From Lingula anatina (lineage: Eukaryota; Brachiopoda; Lingulata; Lingulida; Lingulidae), in the NCBI RefSeq assembly GCF_001039355.2, contig NW_019776122.1, forward strand, positions 63,671-108,129: DNA of 44,459 nt. Reading direction: 5' to 3'. Positions within the stretch are counted from its first letter, which is position 1, and every line of letters starts with the position of its first letter. The notes under the pieces are model-generated. The model had not been told where the DNA came from and did no database searches. It saw nothing but the letters and a program-made list of their open reading frames with translations. A program made the position numbers and the translations under genes. This document shows positions 11,801-23,096 of this stretch, piece after piece.

Positions 11801-12900
11801 GACTGGTGCACAATACATACAACTTTACCTCCCAAAAAAGCTTTCCTTGTCATTCCTACCCTTTGTCTTTCCTTTTCTTTTCTTTGTATTTTTATTTATG
11901 CCATTTTCAATATCATCTTCTTTCAAGAGTGATAAATCTTCTTCTTCACCTGAAACTTCTTCTTCACTGCCTTCATCCCCACCTTAAAAATATTTTTTTA
12001 ATGTCAAAAATACAAAATCAGACAACTGTCAAATGTCACATAACTTGCACAGGACTTGCACGTTAATTTCCTCTCTATGTCTATGTCATCTCTTTCCTAA
12101 TAGTAATATCAATAGCAGTTAACATTTGTATGCTTGTATCTATTTATTTCACTCCTTATTAATTTTTAGCAAATATAGAATTTTTCTCATTTTTTTCCTT
12201 GAATATGTTTGCTCGTTTGTAAATTCCGTGCATGGCATACGCACAATCAAACCGTATATCCAAATTCCACCTCTGATGTTTGAATTGGTCCTCTCTAACC
12301 TACCATTACGAAAAAGAAGCCATGCCATTGGACAATGCGACCTCTGCGGTTACGTCATTTCCTGAATTGGATTGTAGAGAGGACCAATGATGTAGCCTAC
12401 AGTATTAGCGGTAAGCGTGCCAAGTTTTAGGCCGCTCCGATGCCCGGCAGTATTTTATTTCGATTATTATGTTGGAACTGGATTTTTCTTGTTTCAGAAG
12501 CTTACTATATTTTATTGTCTCTATGGAGGTATATGGGGACTTTACGACATTCGGTTTGAAGGCTTTAACCACTTGTTATAGTTTATTTTTGCATTGTATT
12601 TGATTAATGTGGCAGTCTGAGGTTGTCCTAGGTGGTTTTCAACTTTATGCACCGGGTTTTAATATCATTTAGCGATTTTACGACAACTGTTTACTATCCA
12701 ATCAAGGTGACAGCCGAGCGTGGCTTTTGACAATATAAGAAAAGTCAACAGACGAACAGAAGCATTCCAAGTATGCTCTTGAAAAAGATTCACCTACTTC
12801 TGTACTAAAATAAACGTCAGAAATCATTACCAGATGGAACATAATCTTCGTCGTCACTGTCTGAACTCAAATTTTCTTCTTCCTCCTCCTCTGCCATCAT
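8890..12900 (-). CDS. CFDP1: Craniofacial development protein 1 (BCNT family, SWR1/SRCAP subunit)
   Basis: Eight exons with consistent phases: 12900-12831, 11982-11829, 11325-11076, 10760-10636, 10239-10147, 9970-9901, 9551-9466 and 8998-8890, giving 318 residues (human CFDP1 has 299). The N terminus is acidic and carries [11 protein letters not shown] (residues ~14-24), the DEF/Y-type motif that yeast Swc5 and CFDP1 use to bind H2A-H2B. A conserved [11 protein letters not shown] segment lies in exon 3. The C-terminal ~80 residues are the BCNT-C domain: [16 protein letters not shown], then [22 protein letters not shown] and [13 protein letters not shown]. The family promotes H2A.Z deposition in the nucleus. 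Two in-frame ATGs are adjacent at the start. Exon 3 has a tandem AAGCAG acceptor (starts 11325 or 11322). The gene appears intact. Confidence 0.95.
12283..12400. promoter_or_regulatory. CCAAT-box / CRE-like cluster inside CFDP1 intron 1
   Basis: Within about 110 bp there are several CCAAT boxes on either strand (attggtcc near 12284, ccattgg near 12328, ggaccaat near 12380), a CRE-like TTACGTCA near 12350, and a 14-bp inverted pair (tagagaggaccaat and its complement) about 85 bp apart. Local GC content is above the neighbourhood. This composition is typical of NF-Y/CREB-bound promoters or enhancers. Its function is inferred. Confidence 0.3.
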
Positions 12901-13350
12901 ATAAAGCAGGATCTACAATGTAATGTTAGATCTGAAAATTCTCAATGCTTGCAACCGGAAGTCGCGTTTTTACATCCGCAGAAAACTTTACTGAAAAACT
13001 TTGTAACGCCAATATCCTAAATTTCTACATTAATTAAATGTGTAATAAAAATACATTAAATTTTAAATTGATACATTTCTGATTACTTCTGTTATTATTG
13101 TCAATTTGTTCGATAATTTAATTTACACCCGGTTTGCAGTCAAATTGCATTAGTTGCGCCATCTACTTGAAATTACATCCCAGGAACAACTGTAGCAACA
13201 GCAACCTTACTGAGTTCACAGCAAAGGTTTATTGACATCTGGGACGGACTTCAGTTAGAGTGATATCCTTGTAACAGTTATCATACAGCTGAAGGCAGCA
13301 GGGATATGTAGAGATATTGGTTAGTATAGGAGAACTCGCATCCAGGTTTG
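12901..13350. promoter_or_regulatory. Probable bidirectional promoter region upstream of CFDP1
   Basis: This directly precedes the CFDP1 start on the minus strand and faces a plus-strand transcription unit that ends at 16059. There is no TATA box in a convincing position. A weak donor-like site (catccag/gtttgt near 13345) could end a non-coding plus-strand first exon. Assignment rests on gene orientation only. Confidence 0.3.
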
Positions 13351-14443
13351 TCTTTGTATCGATTACTGTGTTGTTTACAGTTCGTGCAAATTCGGTCACC
13401 AACGGGATGTCGCTGACAGCGACAGGGTCCCTTACTTATTAGTAGTAGTCACAGTGTTTTCCTTACATTGGTGAATTTATGTGTATTGCGGTGTCTCTTG
13501 TCCAGCTTTTGCTTGACACTCAGTGAACATTTTCGCATCATGTAACTGTTTGTTTCGAGAGGCTCTTTGCATTACTTGTATAACTAGCTGCCACTATTTA
13601 AAACGGTAAATTAAAGCTTGGTCACTGTCTGGTGCCGGGTGCAATATTCTGCATACGAGTTGCATGTTGAGGTCATGACACATTCACTACGCTGTGTGGA
13701 AGTAATTAGTGTTAGGTGTTACTATCGCAAAAATAATCAATGATCTTCTCACCATAAGAAAAAAACAGGATTGCAGTGAGCTGTGTGAGAATGTGAGTGG
13801 GTGTACATGTCTGTTTATGACATGAAATTCATATTTCCTGTACCCAGATTATACAGGTAAATCACATTGACTGTACTTAGATTGAGTATCCCTTATCTTG
13901 CATTGACATTTTAGAGCCTCATATTTACAATAATTAAAGCACACATGAAAAATATAAAGTATTATATAACGTTAAATGTTTGTCACTACCCCTCCCCACA
14001 CTTGTAATAATATAAAGGCTTCTAGCTAGGAAAGAAAATATTTTGGGTCCTAGCTGCTAGGATCCATTGCTGTTGTATAATTTTTTTTAATTTGTCCTGT
14101 ACAAGTACACAAAGAAATATGAGAATAAGGGTGGCCTAAAACAGTTACTTCTCAGCATGAGTACAATTTCTGCGGCCATTGCACCTTGCAGTTAGCGTCC
14201 CTGCTTGAAAGGACATCTCATTTGGCCCTCGCAACTCGCAAGGCAGACTTTCGTCTACCTCTGCGACTTCCACGGATTCTACTGCACGCAATATGCGCAG
14301 GGGACATGCGATCCTAAAAATCTGTGCGTCCAGTTGTGACCGTGGCTATAGAGTATCTTTAATACATACAGAAAATACATGAATTTAAAAGAAAAAAAAA
14401 AACGTCATAAAACAATATTGGATAAAAGAAAATGACTGTTTTA

Positions 14444-14648
14444 TCATGTAATTTTAAACTCCTCCTCTAGCAAAGAGTTTAAGGATGCAATTACCCCCAA
14501 GTTAATTTGCCATATTTCATTGATTATTTCAGAAGAGTAATTTTTCTTCAGATGCCTTATCACACCAATCCTGTGATTGAGTAAGACAACAGCTGCTGAA
14601 GGAAATAACGGAAGTCTCTTGGGGATACCCTGATTTTCCCAGTCCACT
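14444..14648 (-). other. Exon-like open frame of unknown identity
   Basis: A 67-codon open frame follows an acceptor-like site (gggtttacag, exon start at 14648) and ends in TGA at 14446-14444. The translation looks protein-like, including LLNHRIGVIRHLKKNYSSEI and SLNSLLEEEFK, but I recognise no family. No poly(A) signal follows closely. It could be a terminal exon of a minus-strand gene, a decayed insertion, or chance. Confidence 0.2.
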
Positions 14649-14882
14649 GTAAACCCTCATAGATAATCTCAGTGTATAGTACCCATGATATGTGCACTGA
14701 ATGATGGGAAGAGGTAAGTAAATGAGATTACTCTGACACTCGGGGTGCTTGGGTTACTTTATTTTATATCCAGCTTAATTGGGTTTGATTTCTTTCACTT
14801 CTGAAATGTGATACGACCCAGTAATATTTGGACTATAAAGTTTCTGCCAGTGGCCCATTAAAATGTTAACATTAGACCTTGA

Positions 14883-14915
<33 letters not shown>
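14883..14915. repeat. (ATT)n microsatellite
   Basis: About eleven uninterrupted ATT units. Confidence 0.9.
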
Positions 14916-15070
14916 GTACAGACACAGATGTGTCTGTACGTATTGCCATCACCTGCGTCTGTCGTCGACGTCGTCGCCAGCGCCGTGCACTATCCTTGCA
15001 AACACGATAAGTGGAAGGCAGTTTTACTTTTTGGCTTTATATTTACAGAGCTGATGAATATTCATAAATC

Positions 15071-15331
15071 GCAGGTCAAGTTCGAAAATCAGCATGATCG
15101 GGCCATTATTGTAGAAGTTATGCTGTTTTTCCACTTTTCAGCATATATGCAACAATGTAAACACAATTCAAGGAAAACAGATAGGCCTGTTGTCATGAAA
15201 CTCACAGGAGTAATCGATCTTACTAAAATGCAGGTCAAGTTCGAAAATCGGCATGATCGGGCCACTATTTTAGTAGTTATGTTTTTTTTTCACTTTTCAG
15301 CATACATGCAACACTGTAAACACAATATAAG
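15071..15331 (+). repeat. Diverged direct duplication, period 159 bp
   Basis: The copy starting at 15071 (gcaggtcaagttcgaaaatc) recurs at 15230 with a few substitutions and extends about 100 bp. The period is a multiple of three and the 14928-15380 frame stays open through both copies, so two similar 53-residue segments are conceptually encoded. With a foldback element immediately to the right, a transposon-derived origin is more likely than a gene. Confidence 0.6.
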
Positions 15332-15741
15332 AACAAGGCAGCAAAGCTGTCAAATGTACAGACAAAAAAACAGAAAATAAAGATGCAAATAAGTGAAAAA
15401 TTAAATTTTCACAAAAAACTGTTAAATTGCCAGAAAAATTAACCAAACAGACTGCGTTGCCTATTGAAGCTGTATGTTAGACCCATGTTTCTTTCCTGTA
15501 AGTTTGAGAACAGTAAGTGACATGATTTCCCTTAAATGGTCATCATAGGAGCAGTGTACAAAATAGGGGTTTCTTCAAATTTTGATGCAACATTACATAA
15601 TGTTTAACAGCATAATGACAATCAAATGTTATTAATAAAANAACATAATGTACTTTTGCACCAGAATTGACAGTAGTCTATTTTGTGCATAGTTATTTCC
15701 TGCTTTTTGTCTGTACATTTGACAGCTTTGCTGCCTTGTTT
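15332..15741. mobile_element. Foldback / MITE-like element with ~50-bp inverted termini
   Basis: The left end (aacaaggcagcaaagctgtc at 15332) is the inverted complement of the right end (gacagctttgctgccttgtt, ending 15740). The arms pair for about 50 bp with few mismatches. The interior shares long similarity with 1-693, partly inverted. There is no transposase frame. An N at 15641 lies within the element. Target-site duplications are not clear. Confidence 0.65.
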
Positions 15742-15931
15742 AAAAGTGGTTATATAAATAAATAAATAAATTATAATTTGTTGATTTATACTTATCTGGG
15801 AAGCGAGGCAACTTTTTTTACATCCTTGCCCCCCACCCCTATCTCCCCATAAGAGCATCAATATGATAAGTCTTTGACTTTACTCCAGCACCAGTAAGAA
15901 CAGAGCTTTAATAGATTTGCTTTTCTTCCAG

Positions 15932-16059
15932 ATGATGATTTTGTCTCAGATGCTAAAGTTACAAAGGTAGAAGAAGCTAAAGAAGCAGATGACAGTGACT
16001 ATGAAGAATGGAAGAGGAGAATTTTAGAGGAAGCAGACAAAGCTCTTGGAAACGGCTAA
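15932..16059 (+). CDS. Terminal coding exon of an unrecognised plus-strand gene
   Basis: After a good acceptor (ttgcttttcttccag) an open frame entered in phase 1 encodes about 42 residues ending in TAA at 16057-16059. It is very acidic, then helical and charged: DDSDYEEWKRRILEEADKAL. AATAAA at 16099-16104, 40 bases after the stop, supports a genuine 3' end. I do not recognise the protein. The only nearby upstream piece that fits phase and donor rules is a tiny exon ATGATGGGAAGAG at 14701-14713 followed by GTAAGTAA; joined they would make a 46-residue protein. Longer upstream exons are equally possible. The gene is head-to-head with CFDP1. Confidence 0.5.
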
Positions 16060-16098
16060 AGTCTTTTTTTTTTTCATGGAAATTATAACAAGATTTAA

Positions 16099-16104
16099 AT
16101 AAAG
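16099..16104 (+). terminator. Poly(A) signal AATAAA
   Basis: A canonical hexamer 40 bases past the stop codon at 16057-16059; a second copy follows near 16230. Confidence 0.6.
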
Positions 16105-17498
16105 AGTAGACATAGGAATGGGACATTATTATAAATGATGGTGCTTGGGAAATAACAAGTTAATGAAAGATCTCCTCAAAAACTTTATAAGTTATCTTCT
16201 TTTTTTATAATTATTTGATACTATAATCTTGAATAAATAAATTTTACAGAAATGGCTGAAAAGTTTTTGTGGATTGTAAACATGCTTTATTAACATTTAG
16301 TGATAGCAGTTATATCAAAATAGTACAACCGTACTTCTGAGGTGCTGTTGTCAAAGAATACAAATATGTTGTGATTGAGACAACACAAAAACATAACATT
16401 GACGAATTACAAACAAGTTAAGTGATATACTAGGAGCAATGTACATATTTACTTGGCAAATAACCAATTATTCAGGTTGCAAAATTTTATTTATTGTGTG
16501 AAGTATTGATACTTGCAAAGTATTGATTAACATCTCCACTAGCAGGAAGGCTTATTTGTACAAAATGATGTATTCACAGTGCTTGATTCGTGGATGTTTA
16601 AAATGTGATAACATTTAATTCTGCCTAGGCCTAGGAATAACTGGTTGTATAATATTTTTAGAGGTATTTTGCACACACATTTGATCAACAAATTGAATGC
16701 AAAGACGTTTACAAGAGAAGCGATTTTCACTAAAAAATTTAGACCTGTGATTATTATATATTTTCAAAAATATGCATTCTTGATATTTTGGATAAATCCT
16801 GTAGCAATTCTAAAGTTAATTTACCTGAAACTATTGGAAGTTTAAAAAGTCATTGGCTTCATTTGTCCCATTATAATATTAAAAGGCAAAAAAAAAATCA
16901 AACATTTAATATTTCATGTGCCCTCTTGAAATTCTTTTTTCTTATATGACAGATTTGGTCAAAATATATTTTTCACACCTTATCAGTGGTTGTCATGATT
17001 TCAGATCTAGAAATATTTCACCCACTTCTACAGTTCTGTATAGACCATATTTCTCTTCCTCACTGCTATGACGATCAAAAATAAATCTTTAAAAAAGGCA
17101 GCCAATACAGGTAAGACCTTTATATAGCAAAAATTAACCAGACTACTTTTACTATCAAAATAAAAACCATCTAAAAGTTTCAAAACTTTGAGACATTGAT
17201 TTTATTTTTATTTTATTTTTATTATCATCACTATTTTTTGCTATTATTTTTGCTAAATAAACAGATTCTGACATGCATTGTATGCCTCTAAAGTAATAAA
17301 TAGTAATACAAACAAAATTATGATTTAGATAGCCAAAGCTTGCCTTGGGGGGTATGGCGGACAATCTCAAACAGAGTTTCTCTGTGTTTTCTGTATCGTT
17401 ATTACCCCTATTGGTGGCTAACAGTGCACCTGTTTAATCTTGGCCATTCTGATCATTATTTGCCGCCATTGACGTAGAAATATAGGTAAATGTGTCTA
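16105..17498. other. Intergenic, convergent 3' ends
   Basis: AT-rich sequence between two converging genes with no supported ORF. TTTATT motifs near 17203-17226 give AATAAA on the minus strand and are candidate poly(A) signals for the lectin gene. Confidence 0.4.
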
Positions 17499-19133
17499 TT
17501 ATTCACACACAAACCCAGCGTTGTAGCTAGTGCTTGTACAAGCAAGATCTTGGTAATCGATGCCACCAGCCCATTTCATAACGAGGCACGGTTCATTCCC
17601 TGCTCCATCTATTGCACCTCCCCCAACCCCGGGATTGTAAAATACTGAGTTGGGACTGTTCTTCCAAATACAGACACTATTGATACACTCCGCATCACAC
17701 CAGTATCCATTATCTGAAATTGAATTTGATTCTTTGTTACTGAAAGAGGATGCAAACAAAACCCCAAACTTGCTTTTACAAGCATAAACACAAAGCCACA
17801 CACACTCGTACTCACAGGAATATAAATAAAGCTGAAGCCAAAACATATTTAAAAAACTGACAGTTAGTAGAGGCCTTGGGCAATAAGGGCTGAATATTCC
17901 ATCAGTGCAAACCCCAAATACTTACATGAGGTGGAGGCTACATTGGAGTCAACAAAGTTCCATTCTTGTGCGTCGTTTATGGCAACAAGGATCATCCCCA
18001 TGTTTTGACAGCACGTCTGGGCCGCCTCCTGCGACCGTCCCTGTTTTGGGTCACCGAAGTAGTAGTTTTTACCTGCGTATTGTAAAGTATACCCTGGCCC
18101 ACAATTAGGATCTGAAACTGTATTAAAGCAATTCTTTAATTGCAAGTTAATTTTTGAAACATTTATGTGTATCTGTAAGCCTACGTACTTTTGTGGTTAT
18201 GTGTGATACCATGTTTACTTTTTTTACTCATTTTTAAGACATTTGCATGTCTCAGACGTGCATTTATTCACACTCACCAACGCAGTCAGACGCACTTGTG
18301 GACCCTGTTGCCGCCGTTGTGGACCCAGATGAACAACTGACACAAGATACCGCTCCAGCTGCACTCTGGTATTGCCCAATGGGACAGGCTGTGCAGGCCG
18401 CCCGTCCTACAGAGCTTTGGTAGTGCCCCACAGGGCACTGGATACAGGTTGACTGCCCGGTTGAGTTCTGATATTGACCAGCAGGGCAAGAGGAACAGGT
18501 TGTCTGACCGATGGTATCTTGGTAGTGGCCCGCTTGGCAGAGGGAACAAGTTGCCTGCCCAGAAGAACTCTGGAACTGCCCGACCGGACAAGGCAAACAT
18601 GACGTTGACCCGTTCTGGTTCTGGTACTCTCCTACAGCGCACGGTATGCAGGTCTGAGACCCAGTTTCGCTTTGGAATTGCCCAGGTGGACATGGAAGGC
18701 ATTCTGCAGACCCACTTTCGTTTTGGTAGCTCCCGCTTGGGCACGGGAGACACGCTGACGAGCCATATTGGTCTTGGTATTGCCCAGCCTGACAGGCGAC
18801 ACAGGCACCTTGCCTCACACCATTGGCACACCAGTCGCAGGTTTCGTCAGAATCCGTGTTGGCGTTGTATTGACCCTGTGGACACGAACCTAAAAAGGAG
18901 ATATTATCATTGATTATTATATTTCTCTGGTTAGGTGCATCAGTTGTAATGGTGATTTTTTCTTTTTTACTTTCCTTTCTTTCTTTCTTTCTTTCTTTCT
19001 TTTTTTCTTTCTTTCTTTACTTTTGTACCAAAACAAAACCAGTTTTTAGACTATCAGATGTTAAGAAGCACCCTGAGGGTGTAAGTCTAGACTTACCAAT
19101 ACTGGAGCAAGTCTCTTCTGCCAGTCCAGTGTA
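17499..19133 (-). CDS. Secreted/surface protein: tandem ephrin-receptor-like cysteine repeats plus C-type-lectin-like domain (5' end missing)
   Basis: Four exons in phase: 19133-19097, 18889-18278, 18111-17926 and 17713-17499 (stop TAA), giving 349 residues without the N terminus. The large second exon encodes ten repeats of 17 residues of the form CPxGxYQxxxGxxxCxx, the pattern of GCC2/GCC3 (ephrin-receptor-like) modules. The last two exons form a C-type-lectin-like domain: paired cysteines in QTCCQNMGM, an acidic helix region AQEWNFVDS, then WCDAECINSVCIW and a C-terminal YNAGFVCE. The usual calcium/sugar motifs EPN/QPD and WND are not obvious, so sugar binding is doubtful. Exons two and three are both phase 1-1, typical of shuffled extracellular modules. 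A signal-peptide exon must lie upstream of 19133 but I could not find it. Confidence 0.8.
18285..18794 (-). repeat. Coding minisatellite: ten 51-bp units
   Basis: This is the DNA-level tandem array behind the cysteine repeats of the lectin-like gene. All ten units keep length and frame. The first nine hold two cysteines each; the last unit (CSSGSTTAATGSTSASD) is diverged and keeps one. Confidence 0.8.
18970..19020. repeat. (TTTC)n microsatellite
   Basis: A pyrimidine-rich TTTC tract in the intron between the first two visible lectin exons. Confidence 0.8.
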
Positions 19134-20845
19134 CTGTAAAAAAAAGGATAATTCAGGATTTTATTGCTGCTCAAGATAACAATCATTATGGCCTGTTGCT
19201 CTGACACCTTGACTTTCGGAGATAATCTAGAAACCGAATAGTTGTAGAGACTTGTAGAAACTCAACCCTATATTCTCAGCATGTCCACATAACGTATGCC
19301 TGTAGTGACAGAAGTGAGTTTCCAGAATTGCTTTGGAACTCGGTGTGTAGACTAACTCTGCGGATTCCACGTGAAATCGCCAATTTTCTGCACCGCACCA
19401 GCCTCACCAAGGCAAACTATGCAACAACATTACTGTAACATGTGATCACACAGTTTTTGCTCCATCTCACAAGCCCAAGTTACCAGTCAAAATTAATCCG
19501 GTTAACTGGCCGTGTCGCGTGCGAGTGCTACTCTCTGATACCACAGGCTCCGATACAATAATTTTGTGAAAGACTACTAGCAGATCCCGTTTAGGTGACT
19601 CTTAAGTAAAAGGCAGGTTATTTGGGTCTACATTTTGTTCTCAATTTTTTTAATTAAAGTGTCTCAATATAAAAAGGACCAAGAACCCTATAGAATTTGC
19701 CAGTAGTGACATTTCTGTATCAGCAACACAATTTCTCAGGCACGCCGACATGACCGTCTGAGCAAATTTCATACAAGGAAATTGCACAAAAGAGAGAGGG
19801 GGAGAGATACATTTGTTTGTGAACGTTTATGCCTCTAGCAGTGGCGGATTTAGAGGGGTGGGGAGGTCAGGGGGGTCCTGACTCCCCCCCCCCCCCCTTC
19901 GATTTCTGGTCCCCTCTCGTAATTAGAATTTTGACTAGCTGGTCTAAACCGTACCAAATGGCACCGTTCGCCCTCTAAAATACCAAAAAATTTCCTGGAG
20001 TGTGTGTGTGTGTGTGTGTGTGTTCAATGTATCCAAGCCGACTGGATGGCGATTTGCACTAGTAATAGTGCATAAAACGTCCTTATAACTGACAACAGCA
20101 AACATCAAATTTTCAAAACGTCATCTCTTTGAAATGATAAAACTGATGGAAGCTGCCGGTAGGTAAATCAATCAAACCTTCACTTACCACACACAAGAGA
20201 TCCTTTCATATTGTATTAAAATTAATGGATTAATATTTCTGAAGTGCCGTGTCAGCTTTTCTGTCAACGGCATCAATCTACCTTTCTCTTAAAAAACTCA
20301 GCATGCCGTTTCAAATTGTCATAATAGAATTATATACTAGTAGTCACAAAAAGGGCATTTCGAATTAAACGTATACTGTAAAATCTTTGTGTGATGGGGT
20401 ATAAAGTCATAGGCCTACCGGTCCCGTTCATTGCTGTACGTATAAGATATTATTACCATCTCCTATATTCATTGGTTATTTTTCCTACTTTTTTCCCTTT
20501 TATTCATTCTTTCTCACGTGTCTTTGACTTTGGCAGGCACTGACCCTCTGATTTGACTGGGTCTTTCTCTCACAGTCAGGGACCACAGTATAAAAAAGTG
20601 TAATCAGATTGCGTTATCCAAAGATGTGAGCCCATAGTTTCCTGGGGTTTTATTATTAAAGGTATAGTTCATGTTATGTGGGGTCGGTTATAATAAAGNC
20701 TAGTTTGAACATGGTTGTGTGTAATTAACAATAATCTTGCTGTGTGGTTACAATAGATTTTTTCTTATTAATTCAATTTGGTATTTCTTAGACAAGCTTG
20801 GGGTGTTTATTTGACTACACTATCACGTAGACATGACCCCCCCCC

Positions 20846-20891
<46 letters not shown>

Positions 20892-21684
20892 GGGAGAAGG
20901 AAGGAAGGAGAAGAGAGAGAGAAAGGAAGTTAATGGCACATTAGATAGATGCACAGCAATCATAGACATAAACTTCTTCTGTCTTTACTCATAGTCAGGG
21001 CCCCATTACGATGGCATGAGTCAAAAATATATGAATTATTAATTTACAACAAGGTTTACTCTTGCTATAATGCTAGCATTAGCAATACACCCCCCTCCCC
21101 CCCCCAAAAAGGATAATAATAATAATAATAATAACAATAAATAGATAAAAGGATAAAAAAATTTAACAAAATTTTTTTAAGTTGCAGTTTGTTAAAGTTA
21201 TTTTTTTAGCTTAAAAATATCTAAGCATGTATTAGCAATATTATCAAGATCATTTGCATGTTATGCAGGGCTTAAAACGATAGAAGTCATGAGATTTTCT
21301 CAGTCTTTTTAAATCCACATTAATATGGCCACACCCCTTGAAGATTTCAAAGACTAAATCTTGAAGTTTCTGACCTTTATTGCCCTCTGGCCTAGTAAGA
21401 CCAGCATGGCAATAGCTTAAACTGCTCAATCCCTGATCAAATATTCTGGTCACTTAATGGTCCTCCAATTTGGTAATTGTTTTGCTTGACCTGACCAAAA
21501 CAAACCACCATTCTTCAATGCAGATTGCAATTAAAAAGACGAATAATAAATTCACATATTGATTATCCATATGCACATTCCCCTGGCTTCTGTATAAACA
21601 GCCAGGCATGTGGATATGTGATACTCAGTTTGTATTGATCCGAGATTGATCCGAGCCCTCCAGTATAGTATAGTCGGTGGTGGA
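19134..21684. other. Gene-free stretch with simple repeats
   Basis: I see no supported coding exon. It should contain the missing 5' exons of the lectin-like gene. A sequence gtggcggatttagaggggtg (19845-19864) followed by a C14 run resembles the end of a transposon, as does ggcggatccagagat near 27062. Also present: (GT)n at 20000-20022, C12 plus (CA)n at 20837-20889, an (AAT)n patch near 21113-21135, and an N at 20699. Confidence 0.4.
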
Positions 21685-22626
21685 TGTAGAACAACATCAG
21701 CCGTTAACGAGTTAGACAGTGGTACATTATAGATTTTACTTACAAAGTCATTAAAGAGTGAACTGAAAACAGAATTGTGAAGTTCTGCAACTCTTCCGGA
21801 GATCAATGTGCTGAAGGGGATTCGTGTGGGTTGGAACCTTGTCCGATAAGAAGTTAAAACGAGTTGCGAAGGCAATCGGCGTGGAAGAACTTCAAGAATT
21901 ACATTCAGCACTACATTGTAGGTTAGTTGCATGTCTTGGACTTAACTTATGAGAGTCCTAAGAGATTGATTAAGGGCGAGCTGGGAAATTGAGCTTTTTT
22001 TTTTCTGTGACACTTGCTGAGATCAGTTGCACTAGTGAGAGTTGTTTAACACTGGTGTGGGTCGAGACGTGGAAGAACTTAACAAATGAGCTGCACAGAC
22101 GTTAAACCTAGAAGAATGTCACGAAATAGCACATGGGTTAGTTGCATGTTTTAGGATGTTAAAAGTCGATAAAGGGTAAATTGGAAACAGAATGTGCCTT
22201 CTTTAGGAGACAGTTGCTCATCTGAGATCATTCATTTGCACCCTTGCGGGCCAGAGTCAGATAAGTAGTTTTAAAATTAATTAGTAAGCTGGCATTAAGG
22301 TGATTATTGTAGAAGAAAGACATGAATTAGCACATACATTTATAATGTACAGTGTTGATAAGGGGTGTGCTGGAAATCGAAATCTCTTTTTCTGTGACAT
22401 TATTACATTTACCAAGATCGGTTGCAGAAGTGTGATCACTCAAGTTGGAACAGAGTCGGGAAAGAAATCCAAGTCAGTTGCAAAGGTGATAAATGTAGGA
22501 CAACTTATAAGGATTAGCAGTAAGATGGTGGTAATATTTGCTATAGATTTTATGTACAGAATCGTTAAAGGGTGAACTGGAAACAGTATTATTATGTCTT
22601 GATACTCCGTGAGATCAATGCCATAG

Positions 22627-22826
22627 ACCCCATTCCCAGAGATTAGATCGATCCAACTAGATCAACCTAACTCCCTGGGGGTTCAAGCTAAATAGCTGTC
22701 AGCCGAGCGGGCACAAAAGTTAATTACCCCCTTACAGCTTATAGACATTTCAGCCGGATTATCTGACAGTAATCTAGTGAGACTCCCTTCGGGGATAGTT
22801 CGATCTAAAATCTATGGGAATGCGCC
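22627..22826. mobile_element. MITE-like element, copy 1 (200 bp)
   Basis: The element has imperfect inverted ends (cattcccagagattagatcg on the left; cattcccatagattttagat as complement of the right) and is flanked by a direct CATAG repeat (22622-22626 and 22827-22831). It is similar over its length to 26318-26509. No coding capacity. Confidence 0.7.
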
Positions 22827-23048
22827 CATAGGGTCTGGGAGTGAGTTGGAGCAGTCATTTATGAAAGAAACTGCATGTATGTTTCAGAGATGGTGTATAA
22901 TTGTAGAACCAAATCAGGCATTTACTAGACTGTATAATGAGTAGGACAATGTTACTGAATGTTATGATTTTACTAGCTAGTCTTAGAATTCTTGGATGGT
23001 AAACTTGGAAGATAAATTAAAGTTGTCCATTGCTGAGGTCATTGTCAG

Positions 23049-23049
<1 letters not shown>

Positions 23050-23095
<46 letters not shown>
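23050..23095. repeat. (GT)n microsatellite
   Basis: About 23 uninterrupted GT units. Confidence 0.95.

Positions 23096-23096
<1 letters not shown>

Noticed and set aside
14928-15380. 150-codon plus-strand frame as a gene
   Set aside because: It overlaps the 159-bp duplication and runs into the foldback element, has no splice or poly(A) context and no recognisable domain.
21552-21932. 126-codon minus-strand frame
   Set aside because: It spans the edge of the tandem array, lacks splice signals and has no family resemblance.
22300-22575. 91-codon plus-strand frame
   Set aside because: It lies wholly inside the degenerate tandem array; neighbouring units are not open in the same frame.
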